NCBI GenBank assembly: GCA_016839165.1
Contig: CP069300.1
Coordinates: 6,396,001-6,460,000 of the forward strand
DNA length: 64,000 nt
From: Bradyrhizobium sp. PSBB068
GTDB lineage: Bacteria; Pseudomonadota; Alphaproteobacteria; Rhizobiales; Xanthobacteraceae
Reading direction: 5' to 3'
In this document: one piece after another, positions 37,397 to 46,808 of the stretch
Layout: the number at the start of each line of letters is the position of its first letter
Numbering within the stretch: the stretch's first letter is position 1
Made by a program: the position numbers and the translations under genes
Notes under the pieces: generated by a model
What the model saw: only the letters and a program-made list of their open reading frames with translations
Told to the model about the DNA's origin: nothing
Database searches by the model: none

Positions 37397-38116
37397 CTAC
37401 GTGTTACCCGGCACCGTGGTGGCAAAGTTGGTCATGTCGCCCTTCGGGCGCTTGTCGGTGATCTGCTGGCCTTCGATCATGTAGAACACCGTCTCGGCGA
37501 TATTGGTGGCGTGATCGCCGATCCGCTCGATGTTCTTGGCGCAGAACATCAGATGGATACAGAATGAGATGTTGCGCGGATCCTCCATCATGTAGGTGAG
37601 CAGCTCGCGGAACAGCGAGGTGCAGATCGCGTCGACCTCCTCGTCGCCCTTCCAGACGTTCATCGCCGCCGGCAGGTCGTGCGCGGCATAGGCGTCGAGC
37701 ACAGACTTGACCTGCGACAGCACGAGGTCGGTCATGTGCTCGAGGCCGCGGATCAGCTTCAGCGGCTGGAAGTCGCTTTCCAGCGCCGCGACACGCTTGC
37801 CCATGTTCTTGGCAAGGTCGCCGATCCGCTCGAGATCGGTGGCCACGCGCATCGCGCTGACGATCTCGCGCAGGTCGATCGCCATCGGCTGGCGGCGCGC
37901 GATCGTCAGCACCGCGCGCTCTTCGATGACGCGCTGCAGATTGTCGATCTCGATGTCGGCGGCGACCACGCGCTTGCCGAGCGCGACGTCGCGGCGGATC
38001 AGCGCGTCGACCGACTCGGTGATCATCCGCTCGACGAGGCCGCCCATCTCGGCGACCAGGCGGGTCAACTCCTGCAGGTCGCTGTCGAATGCCTTGGCGG
38101 TATGTTCAGAAGCCAT
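37397..38116 (-). CDS. phoU: Phosphate signalling protein PhoU
   Basis: Cytoplasmic protein of 239 residues made of two repeats of a three-helix bundle; it links the Pst transporter to PhoR and keeps the Pho regulon off when phosphate is ample. Repeated metal-binding motifs are seen as VVAADIEIDNLQ with LREIVSAMRVATDLERIGDLAKNMGKR and KGDEEVDAICTSLFRELLTYM with CAKNIERIGDHATNIAE. The ATG at 38116 gives the usual MASEHTAKAFDSDL start. A short palindrome separates it from pstB. Confidence 0.96.
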   Translation of the reverse strand: MASEHTAKAFDSDLQELTRLVAEMGGLVERMITESVDALIRRDVALGKRVVAADIEIDNLQRVIEERAVLTIARRQPMAIDLREIVSAMRVATDLERIGDLAKNMGKRVAALESDFQPLKLIRGLEHMTDLVLSQVKSVLDAYAAHDLPAAMNVWKGDEEVDAICTSLFRELLTYMMEDPRNISFCIHLMFCAKNIERIGDHATNIAETVFYMIEGQQITDKRPKGDMTNFATTVPGNT

Positions 38117-38172
38117 CGCTTGTCTCCCTCGATCATGATCCCTTGGGGACCATGATCTCGTGTCCATATTTC

Positions 38173-38219
38173 AGCATGATCCGATCGGAAAACCGGTTGC
38201 CACTTTTCCGGATCATGCT
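38173..38219. repeat. Short dispersed palindrome, GCATGATC family, copy 2
   Basis: Arms AGCATGATCCG and CGGATCATGCT with the centre CGGAAAACCGG; lies between pstB and phoU, starting right at the pstB stop. First copy at 6332-6381. Confidence 0.75.
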
Positions 38220-39038
38220 CTAACCGAACCGGCCGGTGATGTAGTCCTGGGTGCGTCGATCACTCGGTGAGGTGAAGATCTTGTTGGTGTCGTCAAACTC
38301 GATCAGTTCGCCGAGATACATGAAGGCGGTCTTGTCGGAGACGCGCGCCGCCTGCTGCATGTTGTGGGTCACGATCGCGATCGTGTAGTCCTCGGAGAGC
38401 TCCTGGATCAGCTCCTCGACCTTGGCGGTCGAGATCGGATCGAGCGCCGAGCAGGGCTCGTCGAACAGGATCACTTCGGGGCGCACCGCGACGGTGCGCG
38501 CGATGCACAACCGCTGCTGCTGGCCGCCGGAGAGCGACAGGCCGGAGGCGTTCAGCTTGTCCTTGACCTCGTTCCACAGCGCACCGCCGCGCAGCGCCTT
38601 CTCGACCCGATCGTCCATCTCGGACTTCGAGATCTTCTCATAGAGGCGAATGCCGAAGGCGATGTTCTCGTAGATCGTCATCGGGAACGGCGTCGGCTTC
38701 TGGAACACCATGCCGACCCGCGCACGCAGCAGATTGAGGTCGAGCTTGGGATCGAGAATGTTGGTCTGGTCCAGCATCAACTGGCCGACCGCGCGCTGGC
38801 CCGGATACAGGTCATACATCCGGTTGAAGATGCGCAGCAGGGTCGACTTGCCGCAGCCCGACGGGCCGATGAACGCCGTGACGCGGTTGGTGCCGAGCGT
38901 CAGGTTGATGTTCTTCAGCGCGTGGTGCTCGCCGTAATAGAAGTTGAGGTTGCGCACCGTGACTTTCGGCGGCGCTTCCGGAAGCGGAACCTGGGGAACG
39001 TGGCCCGCGGCGGTCGTGGAGACGGAAAGCTCGGTCAT
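38220..39038 (-). CDS. pstB: Phosphate ABC transporter ATP-binding protein
   Basis: ATPase of the PstSCAB high-affinity phosphate importer, 272 residues. Walker [19 protein letters not shown]-loop [20 protein letters not shown], signature [19 protein letters not shown], Walker [24 protein letters not shown] and switch His in [15 protein letters not shown]. The ATG at 39038 overlaps the pstA stop by four bases. The frame to 39827 is a pstA shadow. Confidence 0.98.
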   Translation of the reverse strand: MTELSVSTTAAGHVPQVPLPEAPPKVTVRNLNFYYGEHHALKNINLTLGTNRVTAFIGPSGCGKSTLLRIFNRMYDLYPGQRAVGQLMLDQTNILDPKLDLNLLRARVGMVFQKPTPFPMTIYENIAFGIRLYEKISKSEMDDRVEKALRGGALWNEVKDKLNASGLSLSGGQQQRLCIARTVAVRPEVILFDEPCSALDPISTAKVEELIQELSEDYTIAIVTHNMQQAARVSDKTAFMYLGELIEFDDTNKIFTSPSDRRTQDYITGRFG

Positions 39039-39880
39039 TTTGCGGCCCTTTCGGCACCAAGGATACGCGCGCCGATATTCAGCGCGAGCACGGTGAATGT
39101 GATCAGCAGTGCACCGCTCCACGCCAGCTCTTTCCAGTAGGCGTAGGGGCTCTGCACGAAGTTGTTGATGGTCACCGGCAGGTTGGCCATCGTCTTGGTC
39201 AGATCCAGACTGAAGAACTGGTTCGACAGCGCGGTGAACAGCAGCGGCGCGGTTTCGCCGGCGACGCGTGCGGTCGCCAGCAGCACGCCGGTGATCAGAC
39301 CCGACCGGGCCGCACGGTAAGCGATCCGCTTGATCACCAGCGAACGCGGCAGGCCGAGCGCGGAGGCCGCCTCGCGCAGCGGATTGGGCACCAGCAGCAG
39401 CATGTCCTCGGTGGTGCGCAGCACGACCGGGATCACGATCACGGCGAGCGCCAGCGCGCCTGCGATCGCCGAGAAGCCGCGCATCGGCACCACGACCGCG
39501 CCATAGATGAACAGGCCGATGATGATCGAGGGCGCACTGAGCAGGATGTCGTTGATGAAGCGGATCACCGAGGTCAGCTTGTCGTGCTTGCCGTACTCGG
39601 CGAGGTAGGTGCCGGCGAACAGGCCGAGCGGCGCGCCGATCCCGACGCCGATCACGGTCATGATCACCGAACCGACGATGGCGTTGAGCAGACCGCCATC
39701 GGTCGAGCCCGGCGGCGGCGTGTTCTGGGTGAATAGCTGCACGCTGAGGCCAGCAAGGCCGTTGTAGACCAGCGTGATCAGGATCAGCGCCAGCCAGGTG
39801 ACGCCGAACAGCGCCGCGCCGACGCAAAGTGCACGGATGACGATGTCGCTGCGGCGGCGGGATTTGTAGATCGGGTTCAT
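39035..39880 (-). CDS. pstA: Phosphate ABC transporter permease PstA
   Basis: Membrane permease of 281 residues with about six helices ([116 protein letters not shown] contains the EAA loop that docks on PstB). Start at 39880 gives the normal [11 protein letters not shown]-terminus. It follows pstC by four bases and overlaps pstB. Confidence 0.96.
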   Translation of the reverse strand: MNPIYKSRRRSDIVIRALCVGAALFGVTWLALILITLVYNGLAGLSVQLFTQNTPPPGSTDGGLLNAIVGSVIMTVIGVGIGAPLGLFAGTYLAEYGKHDKLTSVIRFINDILLSAPSIIIGLFIYGAVVVPMRGFSAIAGALALAVIVIPVVLRTTEDMLLLVPNPLREAASALGLPRSLVIKRIAYRAARSGLITGVLLATARVAGETAPLLFTALSNQFFSLDLTKTMANLPVTINNFVQSPYAYWKELAWSGALLITFTVLALNIGARILGAERAAK

Positions 39881-39884
39881 GGCG

Positions 39885-40874
39885 CTACTTCCCCGCTTTC
39901 GTTTCAAGCCGCATCAGCATCAGCCGCGCACCGGCGAGCACGAAGAAGGTCAGCACGAACAGCAAGAGGCCGAGCAGGATCAGGCCGGACTGGTGCAGGC
40001 CGTCGCTCTCGGCGAATTCGCTAGCGATCGCCGCCGAGATCGTGGTGCCCGGCGCGAAGATCGACGACGAGATGCGGAACGAGTTGCCGATGATGAAGGT
40101 CACCGCCATGGTCTCGCCGAGGGCGCGGCCGAGCGCCAGCATGATGCCGCCGATCACGCCGACGCGGGTGTAGGGGATCACTACGCTGCGGACGACTTCC
40201 CAGGTGGTGCAGCCCATGCCGTAGGCGGCTTCCTTCAGCACCGGCGGCACGGTCTTGAACACGTCAACCGAGATCGCGGTGATGAAGGGCAGCACCATGA
40301 TGGCGAGGATCAGCGCCGCATTGAACAGGCTGAGATAGGACGGCGGGCCGGCGAACACCGCGCCGAGCACCGGGACGCCCTCGAACAGCCTGATCATGAA
40401 CGGCTGGAACGTGTTGGCCAGGAACGGGCCCAGCACGAAGAAGCCCCACATGCCGTAGATGATCGAGGGGATGCCGGCGAGCAGCTCGATCGCGATGCCG
40501 ATCGGGCGGCGCAGCATCTGCGGGCACAGTTCGGTGAGGAACACGGCGATGCCGATGCCGACGGGGATCGCGATCAGCATCGCAATCACCGAGGTGATCA
40601 GCGTGCCGTAGATCGGGCCGAGCGCGCCGAGCACCGGCGGATCAGCCGAGGGCGCCCAGCGCTGGGTCCAGAGGAAGGCAAAGCCGTATTCCTTCATCGC
40701 CGGCCAGGCGCCGACGATCAGCGACAGGATAATGCCGCCGAGGATCAACAGGACCGAGATCGCCGAGATGCGGGTGATCCAATAAAAGGTGAGATCACCG
40801 AGCTTGAAGGCACTGAGGGCCTTGGCGCGATCGTAAGGTCCCGCGGCTTCCATCACATCGCTCTGAACAGCCAT
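39885..40874 (-). CDS. pstC: Phosphate ABC transporter permease PstC
   Basis: Membrane permease of 329 residues pairing with PstA. Helices near [62 protein letters not shown], and the coupling loop [28 protein letters not shown]. The ATG at 40874 is the most probable start; the frame extends to 40946 but those residues are unlike the family. It lies 226 bp after pstS with a hairpin between. Confidence 0.95.
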   Translation of the reverse strand: MAVQSDVMEAAGPYDRAKALSAFKLGDLTFYWITRISAISVLLILGGIILSLIVGAWPAMKEYGFAFLWTQRWAPSADPPVLGALGPIYGTLITSVIAMLIAIPVGIGIAVFLTELCPQMLRRPIGIAIELLAGIPSIIYGMWGFFVLGPFLANTFQPFMIRLFEGVPVLGAVFAGPPSYLSLFNAALILAIMVLPFITAISVDVFKTVPPVLKEAAYGMGCTTWEVVRSVVIPYTRVGVIGGIMLALGRALGETMAVTFIIGNSFRISSSIFAPGTTISAAIASEFAESDGLHQSGLILLGLLLFVLTFFVLAGARLMLMRLETKAGK

Positions 40875-41049
40875 GTCTGCCACGCCAATCCCCTCGTTTT
40901 TATTTGAAACTTGCACAAACCGCCACGCCCCCGAAGCGATCTTCACTGACGCATAAGGCCGGGCGTCGTTCCGGCTGCGCCAGGGGCGCGAACCCCGGGA
41001 CCCGCCCGCGCTTGTTGCCGCGATGATGGAGCCCGGGTCTTAATCGCTT

Positions 41050-41082
41050 GGCCTGCGCCGCCCTCGAGGGACGGCACAGGCC
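41050..41082 (-). promoter_or_regulatory. Stem-loop between pstS and pstC
   Basis: Arms GGCCTGCGCCGCCCT and AGGGACGGCACAGGCC pair nearly fully around CGAG-type centre. It starts 18 bases after the pstS stop on the minus strand and lacks a T-run. Likely role, inferred: protect pstS mRNA or reduce read-through into pstC so that binding protein is made in excess. Confidence 0.55.
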
Positions 41083-41100
41083 CTGTTCGAAACGTCGGAC

Positions 41101-42111
41101 TTAGCTCTTGATCTCCGAGGACCAGGTCTTCTCGATCAGCTTGACGACCGAGTCCGGCATCGGGATGTAGTCGAGCTCTTCGGCCGCCTTGCCGCCCTTC
41201 TCGAAGGCGTACTTGAAGAACTTGAGCGCTTCCTGCGAGGCCGCCTTGTCGGTCGATTCCTTGTGCATCAGGATGAAGGTCGCCGCGGTGATCGGCCAGG
41301 AGGCGTCGCCCGGCTGGTCGGTCAGGATCACGTAGTAGCCGGGGGCCTTCGACCAGTCGGCATTCGACGCAGCAGCCTGGAAGGCGGCGACGGTCGGCTG
41401 CACGGTCTTGCCGGCCTTGTTGACCAGCGCCGTGTAGGTCAGCTTGTTCTGCTTGGCATAGGCGTATTCGACATAGCCGATCGCGTTCTTGGTCTGGCTG
41501 ATGTTGCCGGCAACGCCTTCGTTGCCCTTGGCGCCGACGCCGACCGGCCACTCGACCGCGGTGCCGGAGCCGACCTTGGACTTCCAGTCGGCGTTCGACT
41601 TGGAGAGGTAGTCGGTGAAGTTGAAGGTGGTGCCCGAACCGTCCGAACGGCGCACGACGGTGATCGCGTCACCCGGCAGGGTCAGCTTCGGATTGAGCTT
41701 GGCGATCGCCGCGTCATTCCACTTGGTGATCTTGCCGAGATAGATGTCGCCGAGCACTTCGCCGGACAGCACGAGATCGCCCGGCTTGATGCCCTCGACG
41801 TTCACGACCGGAACGATCGCACCCATCACCATCGGCCACTGGACGAGGCCGTCCTTCTCGAGCTGCTCGGCCTTGAGCGGCGCGTCGGTGGCGCCGAAGG
41901 TCACGGTCTTGGCCTGGATCTGCTTGATGCCGGCGCCGGAACCGATCGACTGATAGTTCAGGCCATTGCCGGTGTCCTTCTTGTAGGCATCAGCCCACTT
42001 CGAATAGATCGGGAACGGAAACGTCGCGCCCGCGCCGGTAATATCGGCAGCGAAGGCCGACGTCGAAGCGGCCACCATGCCGGCAGCGACGATTGCTTTG
42101 ATGAAATTCAT
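41101..42111 (-). CDS. pstS: Phosphate-binding protein PstS
   Basis: Periplasmic solute-binding protein of 336 residues. Signal peptide [21 protein letters not shown], then [27 protein letters not shown] with the phosphate-contacting residues, [44 protein letters not shown] and [24 protein letters not shown]. The ATG at 42111 begins the signal peptide. First gene behind the Pho box. Confidence 0.97.
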   Translation of the reverse strand: MNFIKAIVAAGMVAASTSAFAADITGAGATFPFPIYSKWADAYKKDTGNGLNYQSIGSGAGIKQIQAKTVTFGATDAPLKAEQLEKDGLVQWPMVMGAIVPVVNVEGIKPGDLVLSGEVLGDIYLGKITKWNDAAIAKLNPKLTLPGDAITVVRRSDGSGTTFNFTDYLSKSNADWKSKVGSGTAVEWPVGVGAKGNEGVAGNISQTKNAIGYVEYAYAKQNKLTYTALVNKAGKTVQPTVAAFQAAASNADWSKAPGYYVILTDQPGDASWPITAATFILMHKESTDKAASQEALKFFKYAFEKGGKAAEELDYIPMPDSVVKLIEKTWSSEIKS

Positions 42112-42205
42112 GGGGTGGTCTCCATCTTGTGAGCGAAGCGCCGAATGCGCCCGATCGCGCTCACGCCGGTCCATCTAGGAGCGGTCGGTGCCGCTTTTAC
42201 GAAGG

Positions 42206-42226
42206 TTGGATGACACTTGGATGACA
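42206..42226 (-). promoter_or_regulatory. Pho box upstream of pstS
   Basis: On the plus strand two exact copies of TTGGATGACA lie 11 bp apart (42206-42215 and 42217-42226). On the coding strand they read TGTCATCCAA twice, preceded by CTG, the classical PhoB-binding direct repeat. Located 95-115 bp before pstS and just past phoR. Confidence 0.9.
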
Positions 42227-42247
42227 GAGCTAAGCAACTGAAAATGC

Positions 42248-43561
42248 TTAGCTTTGAGTCGGTAGCGGGGTCTTCGGCCGGGGAAAACAGGCAGTAAAAG
42301 TCGCGCCATTGTTCGGCACGCTCTCGATCAGAAGACGCCCGCGATGACGGTTAAGAATATGTTTCACCAGCGATAATCCGAGGCCCGTTCCGCCCTGGTT
42401 GCGGCTGTCGCCGACGTCCACCCGGTAGAAGCGCTCGGTCAGCCGCGGCAGGTGCTCGGGCGCGATGCCGGGGCCGAAATCCCGTACCATGACACGGATT
42501 TCGGGGCTTCCCTCGCCCGATCCGCCCGGAACGGTCTGATTGAGCGACACTATGACGCGGCCGCCCGAGGCGCCGTATTTGAGGGCATTCTCGATCAGGT
42601 TCTCGAACAGGCGGAGCAGTTCCTCGCGGTCGCCGGCGATTCTGACCGGGGCTTGCGGCAGGTCGACCTCGATCTCGACCTGGCGCTCGCTGGCCAGCAT
42701 CTCGAGCCCGTCAGCCACCTCGCGGATGATAGGCACGATGTCGATCGAGGCCTCGGGCCGCACATGGGCCGACAGTTCGACCCGCGACAGCGACAGGAGG
42801 TCGTCGATCAGCCGCGCCATGCGGGTGGCCTGGGTGTGCATGATGCCGAGGAAGCGTTCGCGGGCCCGCGCGTCCTCGCGCGCCGGCCCCTGCAGCGTGT
42901 CGATGAAGCCGGACAGGGCGGCGAGCGGGGTGCGCAGCTCGTGGCTGGCATTGGCGACGAAGTCGGCGCGCATCTCCTCGACCCGGCGCAGCGGCGTCAG
43001 GTCGTGGAATGTCATCAGCATGCATTTCTCGGTGCCGCCGAACTGGGTCGGCACCGGCACCGGCGTGATCACCAATTCCATCCAGCGATCGACCGGAACG
43101 TGGTCCGAGTAAGTGGCGCGGCGCGGCTCGGTGGTCGCGATCGCCTCGCGCAGCGCGGTGATGATTTCCGGCGAACGCAGGGCAAATTGCGCCAATTCGT
43201 TCCTGCGCAGCGCCGGCGCGAGCTGGGCCGCGGCGGCATTGAGATGGATGACGCGCCCGGCGCGATCGAGCAGCACGGCCGGATCGGGCATGCCGGCGAC
43301 GACGGCGCTGACCGCGGCAGCCTCGACCGGATTGACGCCGCGGACGTCCTCGCGCGAAGTCCCGGCATCATGCAGCCGCCAAGGCACCAGCGCTGCGGCG
43401 GCGATGCAGACGAACACCGCGCAGGCGCGCACCAGCGACAATTCGCCGAGCGCGACCACCACGCTGAGCGCCAGCGCCGCAGCAAGCAGGATCAGCGCGG
43501 AATGGCGCAGGCGGTCGGGCCAGGGTGCGAAGATGGATTGCGGCGTATCGTCAATTGCCAT
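42248..43561 (-). CDS. phoR: Phosphate regulon sensor kinase PhoR
   Basis: Inner-membrane histidine kinase of 437 residues. Two membrane segments near residues 21-60, a PAS domain (about 85-190; AVVAGMPDPAVLLDRAGRVIHLNAAA), dimerisation box FVANASHELRTPLAALSGFIDTL with His207, and ATPase boxes LIENALKYGASG, DFGPGIAPEHLPRLTERFYRVDVG and GGTGLGLSLVKHIL. It lies upstream of pstS, so the order is phoR-pstSCAB-phoU-phoB with the Pho box inside the cluster. Confidence 0.96.
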   Translation of the reverse strand: MAIDDTPQSIFAPWPDRLRHSALILLAAALALSVVVALGELSLVRACAVFVCIAAAALVPWRLHDAGTSREDVRGVNPVEAAAVSAVVAGMPDPAVLLDRAGRVIHLNAAAAQLAPALRRNELAQFALRSPEIITALREAIATTEPRRATYSDHVPVDRWMELVITPVPVPTQFGGTEKCMLMTFHDLTPLRRVEEMRADFVANASHELRTPLAALSGFIDTLQGPAREDARARERFLGIMHTQATRMARLIDDLLSLSRVELSAHVRPEASIDIVPIIREVADGLEMLASERQVEIEVDLPQAPVRIAGDREELLRLFENLIENALKYGASGGRVIVSLNQTVPGGSGEGSPEIRVMVRDFGPGIAPEHLPRLTERFYRVDVGDSRNQGGTGLGLSLVKHILNRHRGRLLIESVPNNGATFTACFPRPKTPLPTQS

Positions 43562-43645
43562 CGCGGCGGCTTTCTTCCCGTCGGTTCGTGTCTCGCCCAG
43601 GCGCGGTCACATTGACCGTCCCTCGGGAGGCATCGGGCCGCGTCA

Positions 43646-44701
43646 TCAGACCCCGGAATCGCCCCGCTTGCGGACCAGAACCGCCTCGTGGTGCGGCTCG
43701 GCGCGGGGACCCGAATCAGTCTGCGGCAGCCGTTTGAGTCGGGCGCCGACGATAACCTCCCGAAACGTCAGCAAGATTACAGATATGACGAACGGCGCAA
43801 TATAGTAGAGCAGCCGGAACAGCAGCATACCGCCGAGCAGGTCCTCGCGGTCCATCTGCCAGAGGCCGACCAGCATGGCGGCGTCGAACACCCCGAGCCC
43901 GCCGGGGGAGTGGCTGGCGAAGCCGAGCAGGGTCGCCGACACGAAGATGACCGCGACCACGACGAAGCCGAGATTGGGCTCGTCCGGCACCAGCACGTAC
44001 ATCGCGAGCGCGCAGAAGCCGAGGTCGACGATGCCGATCGCGATCTGCAGCAGCGTCAGCGGGCCGCCCGGCAGGGTCACCGTCCAGGGGCCGCGACCGA
44101 CCACCCGCGGCTGGGTCCAGACCCAGACCACATAGGCGACCAGCGCGATAATGATGCCGAACGCCAGCGTGCGGTTGAGCCAGGGCGGCAGCTGGTCGAT
44201 GTTGGCCGCGGCCTCCGGGTGATAGGCGATGCCGAGCCCGAGCACCGCGGCATTGCCGAGCCAGAAGGTGAGGCCGGCGAGAAAGCAGATCTTGGCGACG
44301 TCGATCGCGTTTAGTCCCCAGGCCGAATAGATCCGGTAGCGCACCGCGCCGCCGGTGAAGACGCTGGCGCCGACATTGTGGCCGATCGAATAGGAGGTGA
44401 ATGCCGCGAGCGCATTGATGCGATAGGGCACATGGGCGTGGCCGATCGCGCGCACCGCGAACAAGTCGTAGAAGGTCAGCGTGAAATAGCCGGCTGCGAC
44501 GAATAGTCCCGCCAGCATGATCTGCCGCGGCTCGGTGCTCTTGATGGCCTCGAGCACCTCGTTGGTGTCGATGCCGCGCAGCATGTGGTAGAGGACGTAG
44601 CAGGCGATGCCGATGACGGCGATGCTGATGACAACACCCAGCCGATGCAGGAGTTGCTTCTGGCGTAGAAACGCCATCGCCCTGCCTATTGCTTCCAGCA
44701 T
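43646..44701 (-). CDS. UPF0104 / MprF-flippase-like membrane protein
   Basis: Polytopic inner-membrane protein of 351 residues with about eight helices, matching the lysylphosphatidylglycerol-synthase transmembrane domain (UPF0104, YbhN-like). Family elements: SYSIGHNVGASVFTGGAVRYRIYSAWGLNAIDVAKICFLAGLTFWLG and SHSPGGLGVFDAAMLVGLW. There is no C-terminal synthase domain, so it cannot aminoacylate lipids itself; such stand-alone proteins are proposed lipid flippases. It is 84 bp upstream of phoR on the same strand and may be co-transcribed. Confidence 0.88.
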   Translation of the reverse strand: MLEAIGRAMAFLRQKQLLHRLGVVISIAVIGIACYVLYHMLRGIDTNEVLEAIKSTEPRQIMLAGLFVAAGYFTLTFYDLFAVRAIGHAHVPYRINALAAFTSYSIGHNVGASVFTGGAVRYRIYSAWGLNAIDVAKICFLAGLTFWLGNAAVLGLGIAYHPEAAANIDQLPPWLNRTLAFGIIIALVAYVVWVWTQPRVVGRGPWTVTLPGGPLTLLQIAIGIVDLGFCALAMYVLVPDEPNLGFVVVAVIFVSATLLGFASHSPGGLGVFDAAMLVGLWQMDREDLLGGMLLFRLLYYIAPFVISVILLTFREVIVGARLKRLPQTDSGPRAEPHHEAVLVRKRGDSGV

Positions 44702-45051
44702 CTAGACCTCGAATTGCGATCCCGCGACGACGGCCCCCGGCGATCTCCGCCGGCGCTTCGCTGTGCCCTGCCCCGTGTAGCGCGTTTTAAGCCGGAGTGG
44801 AATTCGTCAAACGACAATAAAACGCGCATCTTCAAGATATTAGGGATGATTCATGACAGCGGGTGCACAAATATGCGCGTTTCTCGCCACCTTCGACAAG
44901 GCTTGATGTCGATGTGCGGCAGTTAGCCCGGCGAAAGGTACACAAGACCATCCGGGAAACTACGGAGAGTGACGCGCCGCGCGGCAGCCGATCAACGAAA
45001 ATCGCCGCCGCAATGATCATTACGACGGCGAGGCGGCAAGTCCGTGCTTCG
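44702..45051. other. Intergenic region without a recognisable gene
   Basis: About 350 bp between the UPF0104 start and the Rdx gene end. Short open frames here lack ribosome sites and familiar sequence. Base composition is slightly richer in A and T than the flanks. I see no strong hairpin. Confidence 0.4.
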
Positions 45052-45279
45052 TTATGCCCGCGCGGTAGTCACTGCGGCGACGATTTCTTCGGCATCGGGG
45101 AAATGTCCCTTCACGCGCCTGGCGATCACTTTGCCGTCAAGCTTGACCTCGAAGACGCCGCCCTTGCCGGGCACCAGCTCCGCATCGAGGCCAAGGCGTT
45201 CGCGCAGCAGCGTGGCCGCCTCCCTGGCGCGCATCTCGTAGCCGCAGGGACGGCAATAGGTGATCGAGAGATCGGTCAT
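45052..45279 (-). CDS. Rdx/SelW-family thioredoxin-fold protein
   Basis: Small protein of 75 residues related to selenoprotein W/T/H. The redox motif is CRPC in MTDLSITYCRPCGYEMRAREAA, near residues 9-12, with the usual GGVFEVKLDGKVIARRVKGHFPDAEEI tail. In selenoproteins one of these cysteines is Sec; here both are Cys. Start chosen at 45279, where GGAGGAT lies just upstream. It is 19 bp after the dehalogenase stop on the same strand, so it is likely the third gene of a TetR-controlled operon. Confidence 0.88.
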   Translation of the reverse strand: MTDLSITYCRPCGYEMRAREAATLLRERLGLDAELVPGKGGVFEVKLDGKVIARRVKGHFPDAEEIVAAVTTARA

Positions 45280-45298
45280 GGCATATCCTCCCGGTCGC

Positions 45299-46210
45299 TC
45301 ATGCTGCGGCAAGATGTTGCGCGCTCGCGGCCTCGATGCCGGCGATCCAACCGGCAACCGAGCGACCGATCGCTTCCGGATGATCCTCCTGTAGATAATG
45401 CGCGCCGGCGCCGAGCTGGATGACCGCGCAATGCTTCAGCCGCGCCGCGAAATCCGCTGCAAAGGCCGGCGACACCAACGCGCCGGGCGAGCCGGTGAAC
45501 AACAGCTTCGGATAGGTCGATGCCGCAAGCGCCACGTGCGCCGTGGTCAGCGCCTGATAGACATCATCAGGCTCGCCTGCGATCGGCAGCTCGCGCGGCA
45601 GCATCAACGTCGGCCTGCGGCTCTCGCGCGTCGCGAACGGCGCGCGGTAGGCTTCCATCTCCTCGTCGCTGAGCGTGCGCAGGATCGAGCCGGGCAGCAC
45701 GCGCTCGACGAATGCGTTGTTGTCGAGGACCATCGCCTCGCCGACGCCCGGCGTGCGGAATTTGCGGAACGTCTCCCTGGCGGCCTCGTGCTGGTGGAAG
45801 TCGGACCAGTCCCGCATCGGACGGATGAACTCCATGAAAGCGAGGCCGCGCACCAATTGCGGACGGCGCGCCGCAAGGTGGAAGGCGAGCGCGGTGCCCC
45901 AATCCTGGGCGACGAGATAGGCCGAGGTGATGCCGAGTTCGTCGATCAGCGCGTCGAGATAGTCAGTCTGGTCGAAGAAGCGGTAGGCGATATCGGGCTT
46001 GCCGGACTGGCCGTAGCCGATCAGATCGGGCGCGATGCAGTGCCCGACCGGCGCCACCAGCGGCATGATGTTGCGCCAGATGTAGGACGATGTCGGATTG
46101 CCGTGCAGGAACAGCACGTGCGGCGCGTCGCCGCGCCCGGTTTCGCGATAGGCCATCGTGGAGGCGAGCACGGGCCGGTGATGCAGGCTGATCTCGTCGG
46201 ATAGCGTCAT
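45299..46210 (-). CDS. Haloalkane dehalogenase, DbjA-like
   Basis: Alpha/beta-hydrolase of 303 residues that cleaves carbon-halogen bonds of haloalkanes by water. Catalytic pattern: Asn38 in LFLHGNPTSSYIWRNI and Trp104 for halide binding, nucleophile Asp103 in VAQDWGTALAFH, Glu127 in AFMEFIRPM, and His271 in GAGAHYLQEDH. From memory it is very close to Bradyrhizobium DbjA, but about nine residues are missing after DFHQ, so the catalytic His moves from 280 to 271. Its start overlaps the tetR stop by four bases (ATGA). Confidence 0.93.
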   Translation of the reverse strand: MTLSDEISLHHRPVLASTMAYRETGRGDAPHVLFLHGNPTSSYIWRNIMPLVAPVGHCIAPDLIGYGQSGKPDIAYRFFDQTDYLDALIDELGITSAYLVAQDWGTALAFHLAARRPQLVRGLAFMEFIRPMRDWSDFHQHEAARETFRKFRTPGVGEAMVLDNNAFVERVLPGSILRTLSDEEMEAYRAPFATRESRRPTLMLPRELPIAGEPDDVYQALTTAHVALAASTYPKLLFTGSPGALVSPAFAADFAARLKHCAVIQLGAGAHYLQEDHPEAIGRSVAGWIAGIEAASAQHLAAA

Positions 46211-46806
46211 GGCAACTCCTTGAACACGGTTTGGAATGCGATCGTCTTGAAACGTTCGAGCGCGGCCGCGCTGCGTTCGACCTTCATGCGCAGCATGGCG
46301 CCCTGCCAGGATGCGAGCAGGAAATCGGCCAGTTCATCGGCATCGAAGTCGGACGCGATCTCGCGCGCGGCCTGGGCTTCCGCGATGCAGGCAGCAAACG
46401 GCGCGCGCCATTCCCGAAAGATCTCGTCGAGTTGCTCGCGCAGCATCTCGCTCGAGCCCGACGCCTCGAGGCTGAAATCGCCGATCAGGCAGCCGCGGGT
46501 GAAGCCGTCATGGGCAAGCTTGCCGGTGATGAGATCAAGATAGCGCCGCAGCCTGTCGCGCGGCGGCAGCGAGGTGTCGCTGAGGGCTTCCGCGACGAGG
46601 CCGCGCACATAGAGGAAGTAGCGGTCGAGCACTTCGGATGCGAACAGCTCCTTGGAGCGGAAATGGTTGGTGAACGAGCCCTGCGGCGCGCCGGCGGCCG
46701 CGGTGACGTCGCGCACGCTGGTGCCGTGATAGCCGGTCCGGAACATTTCCTTCAGGCCGGCGTCAAGGATGGCATCGCGGAGAGAGGGCTTTGGCATGGA
46801 CGCCAT
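46207..46806 (-). CDS. TetR/AcrR family regulator of the dehalogenase operon
   Basis: Transcriptional repressor of 199 residues. Helix-turn-helix in RDAILDAGLKEMFRTGYHGTSVRDVTAAAGAPQGSFTNHFRSKELFASEVLDRYF; the C-terminal ligand domain is helical (FTRGCLIGDFSLEASGSSEMLREQL) and resembles the group with a ligand-sensing GCL motif. ATG at 46806 or 46797. An 18-bp perfect palindrome lies two bases before the first ATG, so autorepression of the whole operon is likely. First gene of tetR-dehalogenase-rdx. Confidence 0.92.
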   Translation of the reverse strand: MASMPKPSLRDAILDAGLKEMFRTGYHGTSVRDVTAAAGAPQGSFTNHFRSKELFASEVLDRYFLYVRGLVAEALSDTSLPPRDRLRRYLDLITGKLAHDGFTRGCLIGDFSLEASGSSEMLREQLDEIFREWRAPFAACIAEAQAAREIASDFDADELADFLLASWQGAMLRMKVERSAAALERFKTIAFQTVFKELP

Positions 46807-46808
46807 TT

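Noticed and set aside
38220..39827. Extended PstB of 535 residues
   Set aside because: The N-terminal half is an out-of-frame reading of pstA; the ATG at 39038 with four-base overlap is the family start.
44863..45423. Open frame of 186 residues on the plus strand
   Set aside because: It runs antisense to the Rdx and dehalogenase genes, has no ribosome site and no known motif.
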